Assembly (NCBI RefSeq): GCF_038811545.1
Contig: NZ_CP133319.1
Span: 1,302,001-1,366,000 of the forward strand
Length of the DNA: 64,000 nt
Reading direction: 5' to 3'
Source: Rhodoligotrophos sp. CJ14
Lineage (GTDB): Bacteria; Pseudomonadota; Alphaproteobacteria; Rhizobiales; Im1
In this document: piece by piece, positions 52,730 through 62,074 of the stretch
Position numbering within the stretch: the first letter of the stretch is position 1
Layout of the letters: the number at the start of each line of letters is the position of its first letter
The notes under the pieces: model-generated
Databases searched by the model: none
The model's input: only the letters and a program-made list of their open reading frames with translations
Told to the model about the DNA's origin: nothing
Made by a program: the position numbers and the translations under genes

Positions 52730-54571
52730 TTAGGATTTCGGCTCGCTTTCCGCCTCGGGTTTCGAGCCGTCCTTCTTCCCGAAGGTCAGCGCGTCCCGCA
52801 TGTTGCCGAGCAGATCCACGTCTACACCCTGGCGCCGCATGATCACATATTGCTGCAGCACCGAAAGCAGGTTGTTCCAGGACCAGTAGATCACCAGCCC
52901 GGCTGGGAACGAGGCGAGCAGGAAGGTGAAGAACACCGGCATCCAGTTGAAGATCTTCGCCTGCACCGGATCCGGTGGGGCCGGATTGAGCCGCATCTGG
53001 ACCCACTGGGTGATCCCCATGATGATCGGCCAGGCGCCGACCATGAGCATATGCGGCGGTGTCCACGGAATGAGGCCGAACAGGTTGAAGATCGTGGTGG
53101 GGTCGGGCGCGGACAGGTCCTTGATCCAGCCGAAGAACGGCGCATGCCGCATTTCGATCGTGACGAACAAGACCTTATAGAGCGCGAAGAATACTGGGAT
53201 CTGCACCACGATGGGCAAGCAGCCGGAGACGGGTGAGACCTTCTCCTTCTTATAGAGGGCCATCATGGCCTCCTGCTGCTTCATCCGGTCATCCGCATAG
53301 CGCTCGCGGATCTTGAGAAGCTCCGGCTGCAGCTTCTTCATCACGCTCATCGATTTGTACGACTTGTTGGCGAGCGGGAAGAAGACCAGCTTCACCAGGA
53401 CGGTGGTGATGAGAATGGCGACGCCGAAATTGCCGAAGATTCGGTGGAAGAATTCGAGCAGTGAGAACAGCGGCTTGGTGATGAAATAGAACCATCCCCA
53501 GTCGATCAGGAGATCGAAGCGGTCGATGCCGTACTCATGGCCGTAGCGATCAACGATATTCACCACTTTGGCGCCGGCGAACACGCGGCTTTGATAAGTG
53601 CCGGTCGCCCCCGGCGCGAGCGAAACCGGCGTCTTGCCGAGAAAATCGCTCTGATATGCCTCACGACCGCCGACCTTATGGCTGAAGAAGCGCCCCTCGA
53701 TCTGCGATTGCTGGTCGGGAATGACCGTCACGGCCCAGTATTTGTCAGTGATCCCCAGCCAGCCGCCGGTTGCCTGATGCGAAATCGGCTTCTCGGCCTC
53801 GAGGAGGTCTTTGTAATGCAGCTCGATCAGCCCGTCCTCGCCGAGCACGCCGAGCGGCCCCTCATGCAGAATATAGAAGCCCGCCGTGTGCGGCGTGCCG
53901 ATCCTGGAGACGAGCGCATAAGGGTAAAGCTGAACGGTCTGCGATCCATTGTTCACCACCTCCTGACGGACGGTGAACATGTAGTCATCGTCGACAGAGA
54001 TGATCCGCCGGAAAATAAGGCCTTGGCCGTTGTCATAGACGAGCGTGACGGGCGCATTCGGTGCGAGCGTCCCATTGCCCTCGGCGGTCCAGACCGTATC
54101 TGACGTGGGAACGGTGATGCCGCTGCCCGGGGTCACTGCCCATCCTTGGTCGGTCCAATAGGCATCGGAGGAGCCTTCCGGCGAAAGCAGGGTAATGATC
54201 GGGCTCGTGGGCTCGACCGTCTCGTGATAGCGCTTGAGCCTGAGATCGTCGAGACGCCCGCCCTTGAGATTGATCGAGCCGGTGAGGCTCGGCGTGTCGA
54301 TCTGGACCCGCGGGCTGGCAGCAAGGGCCTGGTCGCGGGTGAGCGTGCCCGGCGCCGATCCGGCTGCTGCGCCAACGCCGGTCCCTGGGGCACCGGGCGT
54401 GGTCACGCTCGGCGAGCTAGACGGAGCGCCGCTTTGACGGTCGGCCTGCTGCTCCTGGGGTGCATCGACCCGCTGCTGCTCCATGTGCGGCACGCCGATG
54501 AAGTACTGCCACCCCAGTATAACCAGCGCGGAGAGCACGATCGCCAGGAGGAATTGCTTGTTATCGGCCAT
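52730..54571 (-). CDS. yidC: Membrane protein insertase YidC
   Basis: A 613-residue inner-membrane insertase/chaperone. TM1 is 'FLLAIVLSALVILGWQYF' at the very start, followed by a Gln/Pro/Ser/Gly-rich linker, the large periplasmic beta domain (about 80-360), and the conserved core from 'GWFYFITKPLFSLLEFFHRIFGNFGVAILITTVLVKLVFFPL', with 'KEKVSPVSGCLPIVVQIPVFFALYKVL'. It inserts membrane proteins with or without SecYEG. 21 bp after rnpA. Confidence 0.97.
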   Translation of the reverse strand: MADNKQFLLAIVLSALVILGWQYFIGVPHMEQQRVDAPQEQQADRQSGAPSSSPSVTTPGAPGTGVGAAAGSAPGTLTRDQALAASPRVQIDTPSLTGSINLKGGRLDDLRLKRYHETVEPTSPIITLLSPEGSSDAYWTDQGWAVTPGSGITVPTSDTVWTAEGNGTLAPNAPVTLVYDNGQGLIFRRIISVDDDYMFTVRQEVVNNGSQTVQLYPYALVSRIGTPHTAGFYILHEGPLGVLGEDGLIELHYKDLLEAEKPISHQATGGWLGITDKYWAVTVIPDQQSQIEGRFFSHKVGGREAYQSDFLGKTPVSLAPGATGTYQSRVFAGAKVVNIVDRYGHEYGIDRFDLLIDWGWFYFITKPLFSLLEFFHRIFGNFGVAILITTVLVKLVFFPLANKSYKSMSVMKKLQPELLKIRERYADDRMKQQEAMMALYKKEKVSPVSGCLPIVVQIPVFFALYKVLFVTIEMRHAPFFGWIKDLSAPDPTTIFNLFGLIPWTPPHMLMVGAWPIIMGITQWVQMRLNPAPPDPVQAKIFNWMPVFFTFLLASFPAGLVIYWSWNNLLSVLQQYVIMRRQGVDVDLLGNMRDALTFGKKDGSKPEAESEPKS

Positions 54572-54592
54572 AATTACGCGTTTCTCGACAGC

Positions 54593-55072
54593 TCATGATC
54601 TTTCGACGTCGCCAGCCGGGCGGCGCTGCTTGCCTGGCTTGGGCTTGGCCGCTTCGCTCGGCTCCAGCCGCGGAATGCCCGGTTTGCGAGCTTTCGACGC
54701 GGCATGAACCTGTGCTGCGGCCCGTTTTAGATCGGCCTGCAAATCTTGGAAGGCGCGCTGAGCTGTAGCACTCCGACCGATGATCACATAATCATACCCG
54801 GCAAGCGCGCTATCTCGAAGCGCTGCCTCCGCCGCCGCCCGCAGGCGCCGTTTGATCCTGTTGCGGAGGACGGCTTTGCCGAGCTTGCGCGTGGCCGTGA
54901 ACCCAACCCGTGCTGCGGCATCATCGCCGCGATCCCGTGCCTGCAGCACCAGCCCCGGCATGACCGATGAGAGCGCCCGCGCAGCAGCAACAAAGTCGCG
55001 GCGCCGCTTGATGCGTTCCATGGCCATGGGACAAGCCCTGGAGACACTTGCGAAGCGTTCGGCCCGCATCAT
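54593..55072 (-). CDS. rnpA: Ribonuclease P protein component
   Basis: About 159 residues. The RnpA fold is recognised by 'IKRRRDFVAAAR', 'RVGFTATRKLGKAVLRNRIKRRLRAAAEA' (the RNR motif that binds RNase P RNA) and 'YDYVIIGRSATAQRAF'. The C-terminal 35 residues are Lys/Pro/Arg-rich, a basic tail longer than in E. coli. ATG at 55072 follows gagg; ATGs at 55027 and 55021 (MERIKRRRDF) match the usual family N-terminus and are real alternatives. Lies between rpmH and yidC. Confidence 0.93.
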   Translation of the reverse strand: MMRAERFASVSRACPMAMERIKRRRDFVAAARALSSVMPGLVLQARDRGDDAAARVGFTATRKLGKAVLRNRIKRRLRAAAEAALRDSALAGYDYVIIGRSATAQRAFQDLQADLKRAAAQVHAASKARKPGIPRLEPSEAAKPKPGKQRRPAGDVERS

Positions 55073-55154
55073 GGTTCCTCAAGCAACATCCAGCCTCGGC
55101 TCCTCCTGGCACGATGCTGGGTTGCGAGGCGCCAATCCTCGGCTCCGGGCCGTC

Positions 55155-55289
55155 TCAGGCCGACAGACGCTTCCGCCCGCGCGCCCTGCGCCGTGCCAAC
55201 ACCTTACGACCACCCGGCGTCGCCATGCGGGCACGGAACCCGTGCCGGCGCTTCCTGATGAGGCGGCTTGGCTGATAGGTCCTTTTCAC
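55155..55289 (-). CDS. rpmH: 50S ribosomal protein L34
   Basis: 44 residues, the standard length, with the invariant sequence '[20 protein letters not shown]' and '[17 protein letters not shown]'. The start is GTG at 55289 with cggaga 8 nt upstream; there is no ATG. First gene of the conserved rpmH-rnpA-yidC-engB group, with a clear promoter at 55407-55435. Confidence 0.97.
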   Translation of the reverse strand: MKRTYQPSRLIRKRRHGFRARMATPGGRKVLARRRARGRKRLSA

Positions 55290-55406
55290 GATCGTCTCCG
55301 CAAAATCAAATAATGCTATCCTGGAATGGCGTCGATCAACGCCATGCCGGGATAGCGATGTAACCTGTGACAGCTGCCAAAATGGCAAGCAAATGGATCG
55401 TGCGGG

Positions 55407-55435
55407 CTTATAAGGAACGCCGGTCGGTAAGTCAA
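55407..55435 (-). promoter_or_regulatory. Sigma-70-type promoter of the rpmH operon
   Basis: On the minus strand TTGACT (55435-55430) and TATAAG (55412-55407) with a 17-bp spacer, close to consensus. The predicted leader to the rpmH GTG is about 110 nt. A 13-nt palindrome tgccaaaatggca (55374-55386) lies in that leader. Confidence 0.65.
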
Positions 55436-55575
55436 CAAAGCCCCGTGCGACCGAGGGCGGTCTGGCCCGCGCCCTATGGTCGCTTTGTCCCAATCTTGCC
55501 GGATAGGCGAATATATAAAGCCTGTCCCTCAAGGATTAAATGTAGAGATCTCATGGCCAGCTTGAGCTGGCTCTT

Positions 55576-57180
55576 ATGGCGGAAGATGGGTTGCCGGTGA
55601 GCAGTAGCGGAGCACGTGTGGACCCCAAGGTCCCGGAGAGCGCACCCGCCTCGTCGACGAGAGCGAGGGGGAAGCCCGGCGGCATGGGCCAGCGCGAGGT
55701 GCCGAGCCCTCGGCTCATGCAAGGTCTTTCCGCCAAACTCCTGGTGCTCACGGTTCTCTTCGTCATGGTGGGCGAGGTTCTGATCTTCCTGCCCTCTATT
55801 GCGAATTTCCGCGTGACCTGGCTTGAGGATCGCATCAAGGCGGCGCAGATCGCAGCCCTCGTGGTAAAGGCCGCCGCCGGCCAGCCCCTGAGCGAGCAAC
55901 TGCGCCGTGCATTGCTGGACCGGGTCGGCGTCGACGCGATCGCCTTCAAGAGCGGAGAATCACGTCATCTCGTGCTCGCAGGCAACGAGTTTCCGACGAT
56001 CGACAGACACTACGACCTCCGAAACTTCACCTGGACGGAGGCGATGGTCGATGCGCTCGAAACCATTCTTGCCGGCGATGGTCGCACGATCCGTGTGCTG
56101 GGTCACGCCGCCTCCCCGCGTGGGCAATTCACCGAGATCGTGCTCGACGAGGCTCCCCTGCGCAGGGCGATGCTGGATTTCTCCCTGAACATCGCCAAGC
56201 TGTCGATCCTGCTATCGCTGATCGTTGCGGCATTGATCTACTACACGCTGCACGTGATTTTCGTGCGGCCCATGCGGCGGCTGATCCGCAACATGCTCTA
56301 TTTCAGTGAGGATCCCGAAGATAAGAGCCGGATCATCGCGCCCTCCGACCGCAATGACGAGATCGGCGTGGCTGAGCGCGAGCTCAATCACATGCAGACC
56401 GAACTCTCCTCCACCCTGCACCAGAAGACACGCCTCGCCGGCCTTGGCCTTGCCGTGAGCAAGGTGAGCCACGATTTGCGCAACATGCTCTCGAGCGCTC
56501 AGCTCATTTCGGACCGGCTGAGCCAGATCAATGATCCGACCGTGCAGCGCTTCGCCCCGAAGCTCATCGCCTCTCTCGATCGCGCGATCAGCCTATGCAT
56601 GCAGACCCTCAAATATGGCAAGGCCCAGGAGGCGCCCCCCGCCCGTGAACTGTTCCAGTTGCGCGATCTCCTGGAGGAGGTGATCGACACGGTGTTGCCG
56701 GAGGCATCGAGCCGCGTCGTTCTCTACAATGACGTGCCGCCGGAGCTGAACGTTGATGCCGATCGCGAGCACCTTTTCCGGGTCTTTATGAATATGTTGC
56801 GCAACGCCGTTCAAGCACTGGATGAAGCAGGCGCTGCCAAGCTCCCGGCCATTGAGGATGGCTTCGTGCGCATCAGGGCCTGGCGCGAGGGCGCGGTGGT
56901 GACCATCCAGGTGGTCGATAACGGCCCCGGCATCCCCGACAAGGCGCGCGAGCATCTCTTTGAGGCCTTCCGCGGCGCTGGCCGCAGCGGTGGCACGGGG
57001 CTTGGCCTTGCCATCAGCGCTGAGCTGGTGCGCGCCCATGGCGGTGAGCTGCGGCTGGTCGACAGCGAGATCGGTGCAGACTTCCGCGTGATCATTCCCG
57101 ATCGGGTGATGAGCCTGCGCCCCGGCAGACGTGGCGAGCGCCACAAGAGCACCTCCAACATCACCCGATTGCCGCACTGA
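55576..57180 (+). CDS. Orphan sensor histidine kinase
   Basis: A 534-residue membrane kinase. A Ser/Pro/Arg-rich cytosolic N-terminus (about 1-50) precedes TM1 (about 53-75), an extracytoplasmic domain (about 76-205), TM2 (about 206-228), and HAMP-like 'RPMRRLIRNMLYFSEDPED'. The phosphoacceptor is H299 in 'AVSKVSHDLRNMLSSAQL'; N-box 'NMLRNAVQALDEAG'; G-boxes 'VDNGPGIPDKAREHLFEAF' and 'GGTGLGLAISAEL'. The HDLRN H-box resembles the NtrB/ZraS-like HisKA branch. There is no response regulator next to it, so its partner is elsewhere. Divergent from rpmH. Confidence 0.9.
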   Translation: MAEDGLPVSSSGARVDPKVPESAPASSTRARGKPGGMGQREVPSPRLMQGLSAKLLVLTVLFVMVGEVLIFLPSIANFRVTWLEDRIKAAQIAALVVKAAAGQPLSEQLRRALLDRVGVDAIAFKSGESRHLVLAGNEFPTIDRHYDLRNFTWTEAMVDALETILAGDGRTIRVLGHAASPRGQFTEIVLDEAPLRRAMLDFSLNIAKLSILLSLIVAALIYYTLHVIFVRPMRRLIRNMLYFSEDPEDKSRIIAPSDRNDEIGVAERELNHMQTELSSTLHQKTRLAGLGLAVSKVSHDLRNMLSSAQLISDRLSQINDPTVQRFAPKLIASLDRAISLCMQTLKYGKAQEAPPARELFQLRDLLEEVIDTVLPEASSRVVLYNDVPPELNVDADREHLFRVFMNMLRNAVQALDEAGAAKLPAIEDGFVRIRAWREGAVVTIQVVDNGPGIPDKAREHLFEAFRGAGRSGGTGLGLAISAELVRAHGGELRLVDSEIGADFRVIIPDRVMSLRPGRRGERHKSTSNITRLPH

Positions 57181-57198
57181 ACCCGTGGGGGTTCGCGA

Positions 57199-58911
57199 TC
57201 AATTCGCCTGTTCGAGCTCCAGCACCACGCCCTCCCGGCGCGGATCAGCCCCGCCCACCAGCCGGCCATCTTGTCGCGCGATGCCCTGCAACCCGCTGAT
57301 GGAGCGCCGTGTCATCACTTGATGCCCCATGGCCTCGAGCGCTGGTGCGAGATCAACGATCGGGGTGTCCTTCTCGAGCTCCACCGGCCCGTTGCGATCG
57401 AGCACCCTCGGCAGATTGATCGCCTCCTGGATCGGCATGTGCCAATCCATGAGCGCAATCAGGCTCTGGACGACATAGCCGATGATTCGGCTCCCCCCGG
57501 GCGATCCGATCGCGGCGAACAAGCGGCCATCATCGTCGAGCACGATAGTGGGCGACATCGACGAGCGTGGCCGCTTGCCGGGCGCGACGGCATTGGCCGC
57601 CGGCACCCCTTCATCGTCATTGGGCACGAACGAGAAGTCCGTGAGCTCGTTGTTGAGGAAAAAGCCGGCCGCCATGATATGCGCGCCGAACGGCCCCTCG
57701 ATCGAGCTCGTCATCGAGACTGCATTGCCCTCGCCGTCCACGATTGACAAATGACTGGTTCCGGCGCGGGCGCGATCAAGCCCGGGCGCACGCTGCTCGG
57801 CCCCTTCCGGCACCCCCGGCTCCGCCTTGCCAAAGGCGCGCTCTGGATTGATCAAGGCAGCCCTGCGCGCGAGATACCGGCGCTCGAGCAGGCCATCGAC
57901 GGGCACCCGCACGAAATCCGCATCCCCCATGTAGCGATCGCGGTCTGCAAAGGCGAGCGCGCTGGCCTCACTGAGCAGATGGAGCGCGGTCACGCCCATC
58001 GGCTGCAACTCTCCCATGCGGAAATGTTCGAGCATGCCGAGGATCATCAACGTGGTGAGCCCGCCCGAGGTCGGCGGCGGCATGCCGCACACCTCGAAGC
58101 TGCGATAGGGGCTGCACAGGGCATCCCGGCGGATCGCCTTGTACCCGGCAAGATCCGCCAGCGTCATGCCGCCGGCATTCGGATGGGACTGGACGGCGGC
58201 GACCATGGCCTCGGCAACCGGCCCCTGATAAAAGCCATCCGGGCCCCGCTCGGCGACACGCTCGAGCGTCTGCGCATAGGCCTCATTGGTCAGCACAGTC
58301 CCCGCCCCAACCGGCAAGACCCCGTCCGGCACGCTCAGGTCAGGCCTTGCGAGATAGGCGCGTGCGGCGGGGTCCCGCAGCAACGGACGCGCCTCCGCGA
58401 TCTCTTCGGCAAGCCTGGGGCTTACCTCGAATCCCTCGCGCGCGAGCTTGATGGCCGGCGCAAACAGGCGGCTCCAGGGCAGCTTTCCATGCGCCTGATG
58501 CGCCATCCACATCATCGCAACGACGCCCGGCACGCCGACCGAGCGGCCGCCCACCACCGCATCCATGAAGTCCATCGGCTGGCCATCGGGCAACAGGAAG
58601 AGATCGGGTCTCGCCGAAGCTGGTGCGGTCTCGCGCCCGTCATAGGCATCGAGCCGGCCAGATGCCGCCTGCCAGTGCAAAAGGAACGCCCCGCCGCCGA
58701 TGCCTGAGGATTGCGGCTCGACCAGCCCCAGCACCAGCTGCGCCGCAATTACCGCGTCAACCGCCGAGCCTCCCTCCGCGAGCACCGCCAGCGCAGCCTC
58801 CGAGGCACGCTTGTCCGCTGTTGCGACGATCGCCTGCTGCGGCAGCCTTTCGCAGCTTGCCACGACAAGAAGGATGAGAAGCGCGCTGAGGCTTTGGAGG
58901 ATTCGATGCAT
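57199..58911 (-). CDS. ggt: Gamma-glutamyltransferase lipoprotein
   Basis: A 570-residue Ntn-hydrolase that cleaves gamma-glutamyl bonds such as in glutathione. The signal ends in lipobox VASC (C20), so it is probably membrane-anchored outside the cytosol. 'SGIGGGAFLLHW', 'DGRETAPASA' and 'MPPPTSGGLTTLMILGML' are family motifs in the large subunit. The self-cleavage/nucleophile Thr is T385 in 'AGTSHLSIVDGEGNAVSMTSSI', starting the small subunit. The C-terminus ends 'GGADPRREGVVLELEQAN'. Divergent from the P1-peptidase gene; both handle unusual peptide bonds. Confidence 0.94.
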   Translation of the reverse strand: MHRILQSLSALLILLVVASCERLPQQAIVATADKRASEAALAVLAEGGSAVDAVIAAQLVLGLVEPQSSGIGGGAFLLHWQAASGRLDAYDGRETAPASARPDLFLLPDGQPMDFMDAVVGGRSVGVPGVVAMMWMAHQAHGKLPWSRLFAPAIKLAREGFEVSPRLAEEIAEARPLLRDPAARAYLARPDLSVPDGVLPVGAGTVLTNEAYAQTLERVAERGPDGFYQGPVAEAMVAAVQSHPNAGGMTLADLAGYKAIRRDALCSPYRSFEVCGMPPPTSGGLTTLMILGMLEHFRMGELQPMGVTALHLLSEASALAFADRDRYMGDADFVRVPVDGLLERRYLARRAALINPERAFGKAEPGVPEGAEQRAPGLDRARAGTSHLSIVDGEGNAVSMTSSIEGPFGAHIMAAGFFLNNELTDFSFVPNDDEGVPAANAVAPGKRPRSSMSPTIVLDDDGRLFAAIGSPGGSRIIGYVVQSLIALMDWHMPIQEAINLPRVLDRNGPVELEKDTPIVDLAPALEAMGHQVMTRRSISGLQGIARQDGRLVGGADPRREGVVLELEQAN

Positions 58912-59067
58912 GCTGCCCCCGTTCGAAATTCGTGGCGGGACGCTATCATCCTAACCGTGCTGTGCCTACCGAGCCCTCTATGATAGGTGCAGGAGAGCAG
59001 GCACAATCACCTGCCCCGAACACCTATGCTCCTCGCCCATGATCGCGAAAAGAGAGGCAGATCGCCA

Positions 59068-60105
59068 ATGTCCTATAGCCAAGGCCCCACGAACCTGATC
59101 ACCGATGTCGAAGGCCTGATGGTGGGCAATGCGCATGACCAGGGCGTTCGCTCGGGCGTGACGGTCATCCTGCCGACCGAGCCGGCGGTCGCGGCTGTGG
59201 ACGTGCGCGGCGGCGGCCCCGCAACCCGCGAGACCGACGCGCTCGACCCGAGCTGCATCGTTGATGCAATCCATGGCCTCGTGCTCGCGGGCGGCTCCGT
59301 CTTTGGGCTGGATGCGTCGAGCGGCGTCACACAATGGCTGTCCGAGCGGGGCCGTGGTTTCATCTTTCGCGAGCAGCCGCGCGCTTGCCCGGTTGTGCCC
59401 CAGGCGAGCCTTTTCGATGTGCTCAATGGCGGGGATAAGAGCTGGAAGGGCGAATCACCCTACCGTGCTCTCGCGCTTGCCGCATGCGAGACGGCCGCGA
59501 GCACCTTCTCGCTTGGCAATGCGGGCGCAGGTTACGGCGCTTTGGCCGGCCGCTATAAGGGCGGCCTTGGCAGCACCTCGGCCATTTACGAAGGGCTGAC
59601 CGTCGGCGCGCTCACCGCGGTCAACCCTTTCGGCTCACCGGTGATACCTGGCACCGACAGATTCTGGGCGCATGCCTACGAAATCGATGGCGAATTTGGG
59701 GGCCGCGGCGGGCCCATCGGGACCTTACCCGCGCAGGCACGCTCCCTCACCGCCGAGACCAAGGCCGATTTGATAACAGAAAGCGCGGCAGCGGGCGCCA
59801 ACACCACCCTGGCCGTAGTGGCGACCGATGCGCGCCTGACCCCAGCCGAGGCGAAGCGCCTCGCCATTATGGCCTCCGATGGCATGGCGCGCGCTCTGCG
59901 CCCCATTCACACGCCCTTCGATGGAGATATCGTCTTCGCCCTGGCCACCGGCCGGCGCGAGATAAGGGAGCCGCGGCCATTCGTCCTGGCAATGCTCGGC
60001 AGCCTTGCCGCGGATTGCCTTGCCCGTGCCATTGCCCGCGGCGTCTACGCGGCAGAGGACCTTGGCCCCTGGCGGTCCTACCGCTCGATCCACCCGGGCA
60101 GCTGA
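59068..60105 (+). CDS. P1 family peptidase (DmpA-like aminopeptidase)
   Basis: A 345-residue Ntn-type peptidase of the DmpA/BapA family: 'NLITDVEGLMVGNAHDQGVRSGVTVI' at the N-terminus, 'VLAGGSVFGLDASSGVTQWL', 'GNAGAGYGALAGRYKGGLGSTS' near the expected autoproteolysis site, and 'ANTTLAVVATDARLT'. Family members are cleaved into two chains with an N-terminal Ser/Thr nucleophile and release N-terminal D- or beta-amino acids. No signal peptide, so cytosolic. ATG at 59068 follows gagaggcag; 27 upstream codons are open but not coding. Confidence 0.9.
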   Translation: MSYSQGPTNLITDVEGLMVGNAHDQGVRSGVTVILPTEPAVAAVDVRGGGPATRETDALDPSCIVDAIHGLVLAGGSVFGLDASSGVTQWLSERGRGFIFREQPRACPVVPQASLFDVLNGGDKSWKGESPYRALALAACETAASTFSLGNAGAGYGALAGRYKGGLGSTSAIYEGLTVGALTAVNPFGSPVIPGTDRFWAHAYEIDGEFGGRGGPIGTLPAQARSLTAETKADLITESAAAGANTTLAVVATDARLTPAEAKRLAIMASDGMARALRPIHTPFDGDIVFALATGRREIREPRPFVLAMLGSLAADCLARAIARGVYAAEDLGPWRSYRSIHPGS

Positions 60106-60220
60106 TGGCGGAAATCTATGGGTCTCCAGGCAAATATGCTGGAATTTGCGATCGGAAGCTTGCCTTTATCGGTTTGTCGTATTAGGAGAACGCCACCTCA
60201 CGGGAACGCGTTTCGCGTTG

Positions 60221-60297
60221 GCGCCGGTAGCTCAGCTGGATAGAGCACCAGACTACGAATCTGGGGGTCGGGAGTTCGAATCTTCCCCGGCGCGCCA
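60221..60297 (+). tRNA. tRNA-Arg (anticodon ACG)
   Basis: A complete cloverleaf of 77 nt with encoded CCA: acceptor gcgccgg/ccggcgc, D-stem gctc/gagc, anticodon stem ccaga/tctgg with loop ctacgaa (ACG, read as ICG), T-arm gggag-ttcgaat-cttcc. Decodes CGN arginine codons. Confidence 0.97.
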
Positions 60298-60795
60298 ACA
60301 GACCCAATCACTTGAGCCCTCCCTGGTTTGCAGACGGTTTGGAAACCTTGTGCTCGTGGCGCTCTCAGGCAACATCACCACCTCCGCCGCGAGCACCCGA
60401 GTGCGGGCACAGTATTCGTCGAGAATCATCGCCACTGTCTCGAGCGATCGTCCTGGGCCGAAAGGCTGACGGACTGGGAGAAGCAGTGGAACCGGGTGAA
60501 GAAAGGGCCTGAGCAAGGCCCCTTCATCGCTCCTGGTCAGATACGTGGCAAACCTTTTGCGTAACCCTCTGTGCCTAAGCCAGGCGTAGGATCATAGACG
60601 AGGGCTATGAGGCTCAGACAGGCTGAACGCCGTCTCGATAAGAAAGCCCAGCAGAAAAAGGCGGAGGGACTGGCGAATGATTTCCACCACCGGGCCCAGA
60701 TCAAGCGCCCTCCAGAGCATCCGGGGGCCCAAAAAGCGAGGCCGTCGATAATCGACGGCCTCAATGCACATTGCCGAACGTGAGGCCATCTAACC
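60298..60795. other. Gene-poor region downstream of tRNA-Arg with possible integrase relic
   Basis: 498 bp without an intact gene. On the minus strand, 60370-60460 reads 'GRSLETVAMILDEYCARTRV' followed by 'LAAEVV', which loosely resembles the C-terminal tail of tyrosine integrases, sited where an integrase would end next to a tRNA attachment site. A weak hairpin (gggcc/ggccc, about 60508-60524) and the minus-strand terminator at 60730-60762 are the only other structures. No direct repeat of the tRNA 3' end was seen. Confidence 0.35.
60730..60762 (-). terminator. Rho-independent terminator after the LivK-type gene
   Basis: On the minus strand, 11-bp perfect stem gaggccgtcga/tcgacggcctc with a 3-nt loop, followed by cgcttttt. 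It lies 33 bp after the stop of the binding-protein gene. Confidence 0.88.
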
Positions 60796-62004
60796 TTATT
60801 TCTTGATGTACGGGCACTCGCTTTCAGAGAGCGGACGGAAAGCCTCGGCGCCGGGAACTTTCCCGACCACCTCGAGCAGATCCCATTCGCCTTTGACTTT
60901 GGCCGGATCCTTGGCCTGCAACACATACATATCGCGCAGCAAGGAGCCGTCCTCCCGCAACTTGGCATTCTCGGTCATGAAGTCGTTGACCGGCAGCTCG
61001 CGCATCTTCTCCATCACCTTCGCCGCATCGAGCGTGCCTGCGGCTTCGACCGCGCGAAGATAATGCAGCGCGGCACTATAGGCGCCTGCCTGCATGCTGG
61101 TTGGCGGCGTTCCATTATGCCGCTCGGCGAAACGCTTGGAGAACTCGCGGGTCTTCTCGTTCTGGTCCCAATAAAAGGCCTCTGCGAAGGTGAGGCCCTG
61201 CGTGCTTTCCAGCCCGGCTTCCTTGATATTGGTCAGGAACGCCATGAGCGCGACCAGCTTCTGATTGGACGCGACATTGCCGAACTCATAGGCCTGCTTG
61301 ACCGTGTTCACGAGATCCGCGCCGGAATTCGCCATGCCAAGGATATCGGCCTGCGATCCTTGCGCCGTCAGCAGATAGGAGGAGAAATCCGGCGAGCCCG
61401 AGGGATAGAACGATACACCGGCGACCTTGCCGTCGCTCTTTTCGATGAAGCGCGTGGCTTCCTTGACCATCGAGTGGCCGAAGGCATAGTCGGGGGCAAT
61501 GAAATACCAGGACTTCTTGCCGTCCTTCTGAGCCTCGGCTGTCGCTACCTTGGCCAGCGCGTAGGTATCGAAAACCCATTGCGCGCTGGTGGGCGAACAG
61601 CTTTTGCCGGTGAGCTCCGTGGTGCCGACATTGGTGTTGAGCTGGACGCGCCCCTTGGCCCGTGAAACTTCCTGGACTGCCAGCGCCACGGCGGAGGTGG
61701 CACCGCCGATGATCACCTGGACATTGTCGTCATCATACCATTTACGGGCGATCTGCGATCCGAGATCGGGCTTGCTCATCGGGTCCGCTGACAGGACCTC
61801 GATAGTCCGTCCCAGGACCTTGCCACCGAAATCCTCGACCGCCATCTTCACGGCCACGACATCACCCGGCCCCTGCTGGGCCGCCAGGATGCTGCTCATT
61901 TCAGAGAGGACACCAAGACGGACAGGCCCCTCCTGCGCCTGCGCCAAGGACGACATTGTCAACGCGGCCAGGCTCACCAGAACTTTCATAACGTTGCGCT
62001 TCAT
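60796..62004 (-). CDS. LivK-type ABC transporter substrate-binding protein
   Basis: A 402-residue periplasmic binding protein of the branched-chain amino acid/amide type. Signal peptide about 1-23 (ending AQA-Q). 'VRLGVLSEMSSILAAQQGPGDVVAVKMAVEDFGGKVLGRTIEV' is the type-I fold opening; 'VIIGGATSAVALAVQEV' and 'YFIAPDYAFGHSMVKEA' follow. ATG at 62004 has ggagg about 9 nt upstream. No permease or ATPase gene is adjacent, so it is either an orphan or the transporter lies elsewhere. The ligand is unknown. Confidence 0.93.
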   Translation of the reverse strand: MKRNVMKVLVSLAALTMSSLAQAQEGPVRLGVLSEMSSILAAQQGPGDVVAVKMAVEDFGGKVLGRTIEVLSADPMSKPDLGSQIARKWYDDDNVQVIIGGATSAVALAVQEVSRAKGRVQLNTNVGTTELTGKSCSPTSAQWVFDTYALAKVATAEAQKDGKKSWYFIAPDYAFGHSMVKEATRFIEKSDGKVAGVSFYPSGSPDFSSYLLTAQGSQADILGMANSGADLVNTVKQAYEFGNVASNQKLVALMAFLTNIKEAGLESTQGLTFAEAFYWDQNEKTREFSKRFAERHNGTPPTSMQAGAYSAALHYLRAVEAAGTLDAAKVMEKMRELPVNDFMTENAKLREDGSLLRDMYVLQAKDPAKVKGEWDLLEVVGKVPGAEAFRPLSESECPYIKK

Positions 62005-62074
62005 GGCGTAATTCCTCCACGACCGGCCAAACCTCCCATACCGCTTGGCCCATCGCCCTTATTGCGAATAGCAT

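Noticed and set aside
55155..55575. Replication origin near rpmH
   Set aside because: rpmH marks oriC in some bacteria, but there is no dnaA gene, no cluster of DnaA boxes and no AT-rich unwinding region here.
60253..60516. A minus-strand frame ending GEDSNSRPPDS
   Set aside because: The end is the well-known artefact of translating a tRNA gene in antisense; only its middle part is kept as a possible integrase relic.
60592..60789. A 65-codon minus-strand frame downstream of the LivK-type gene
   Set aside because: It contains the strong terminator of that gene, has no family signal and no convincing ribosome site.
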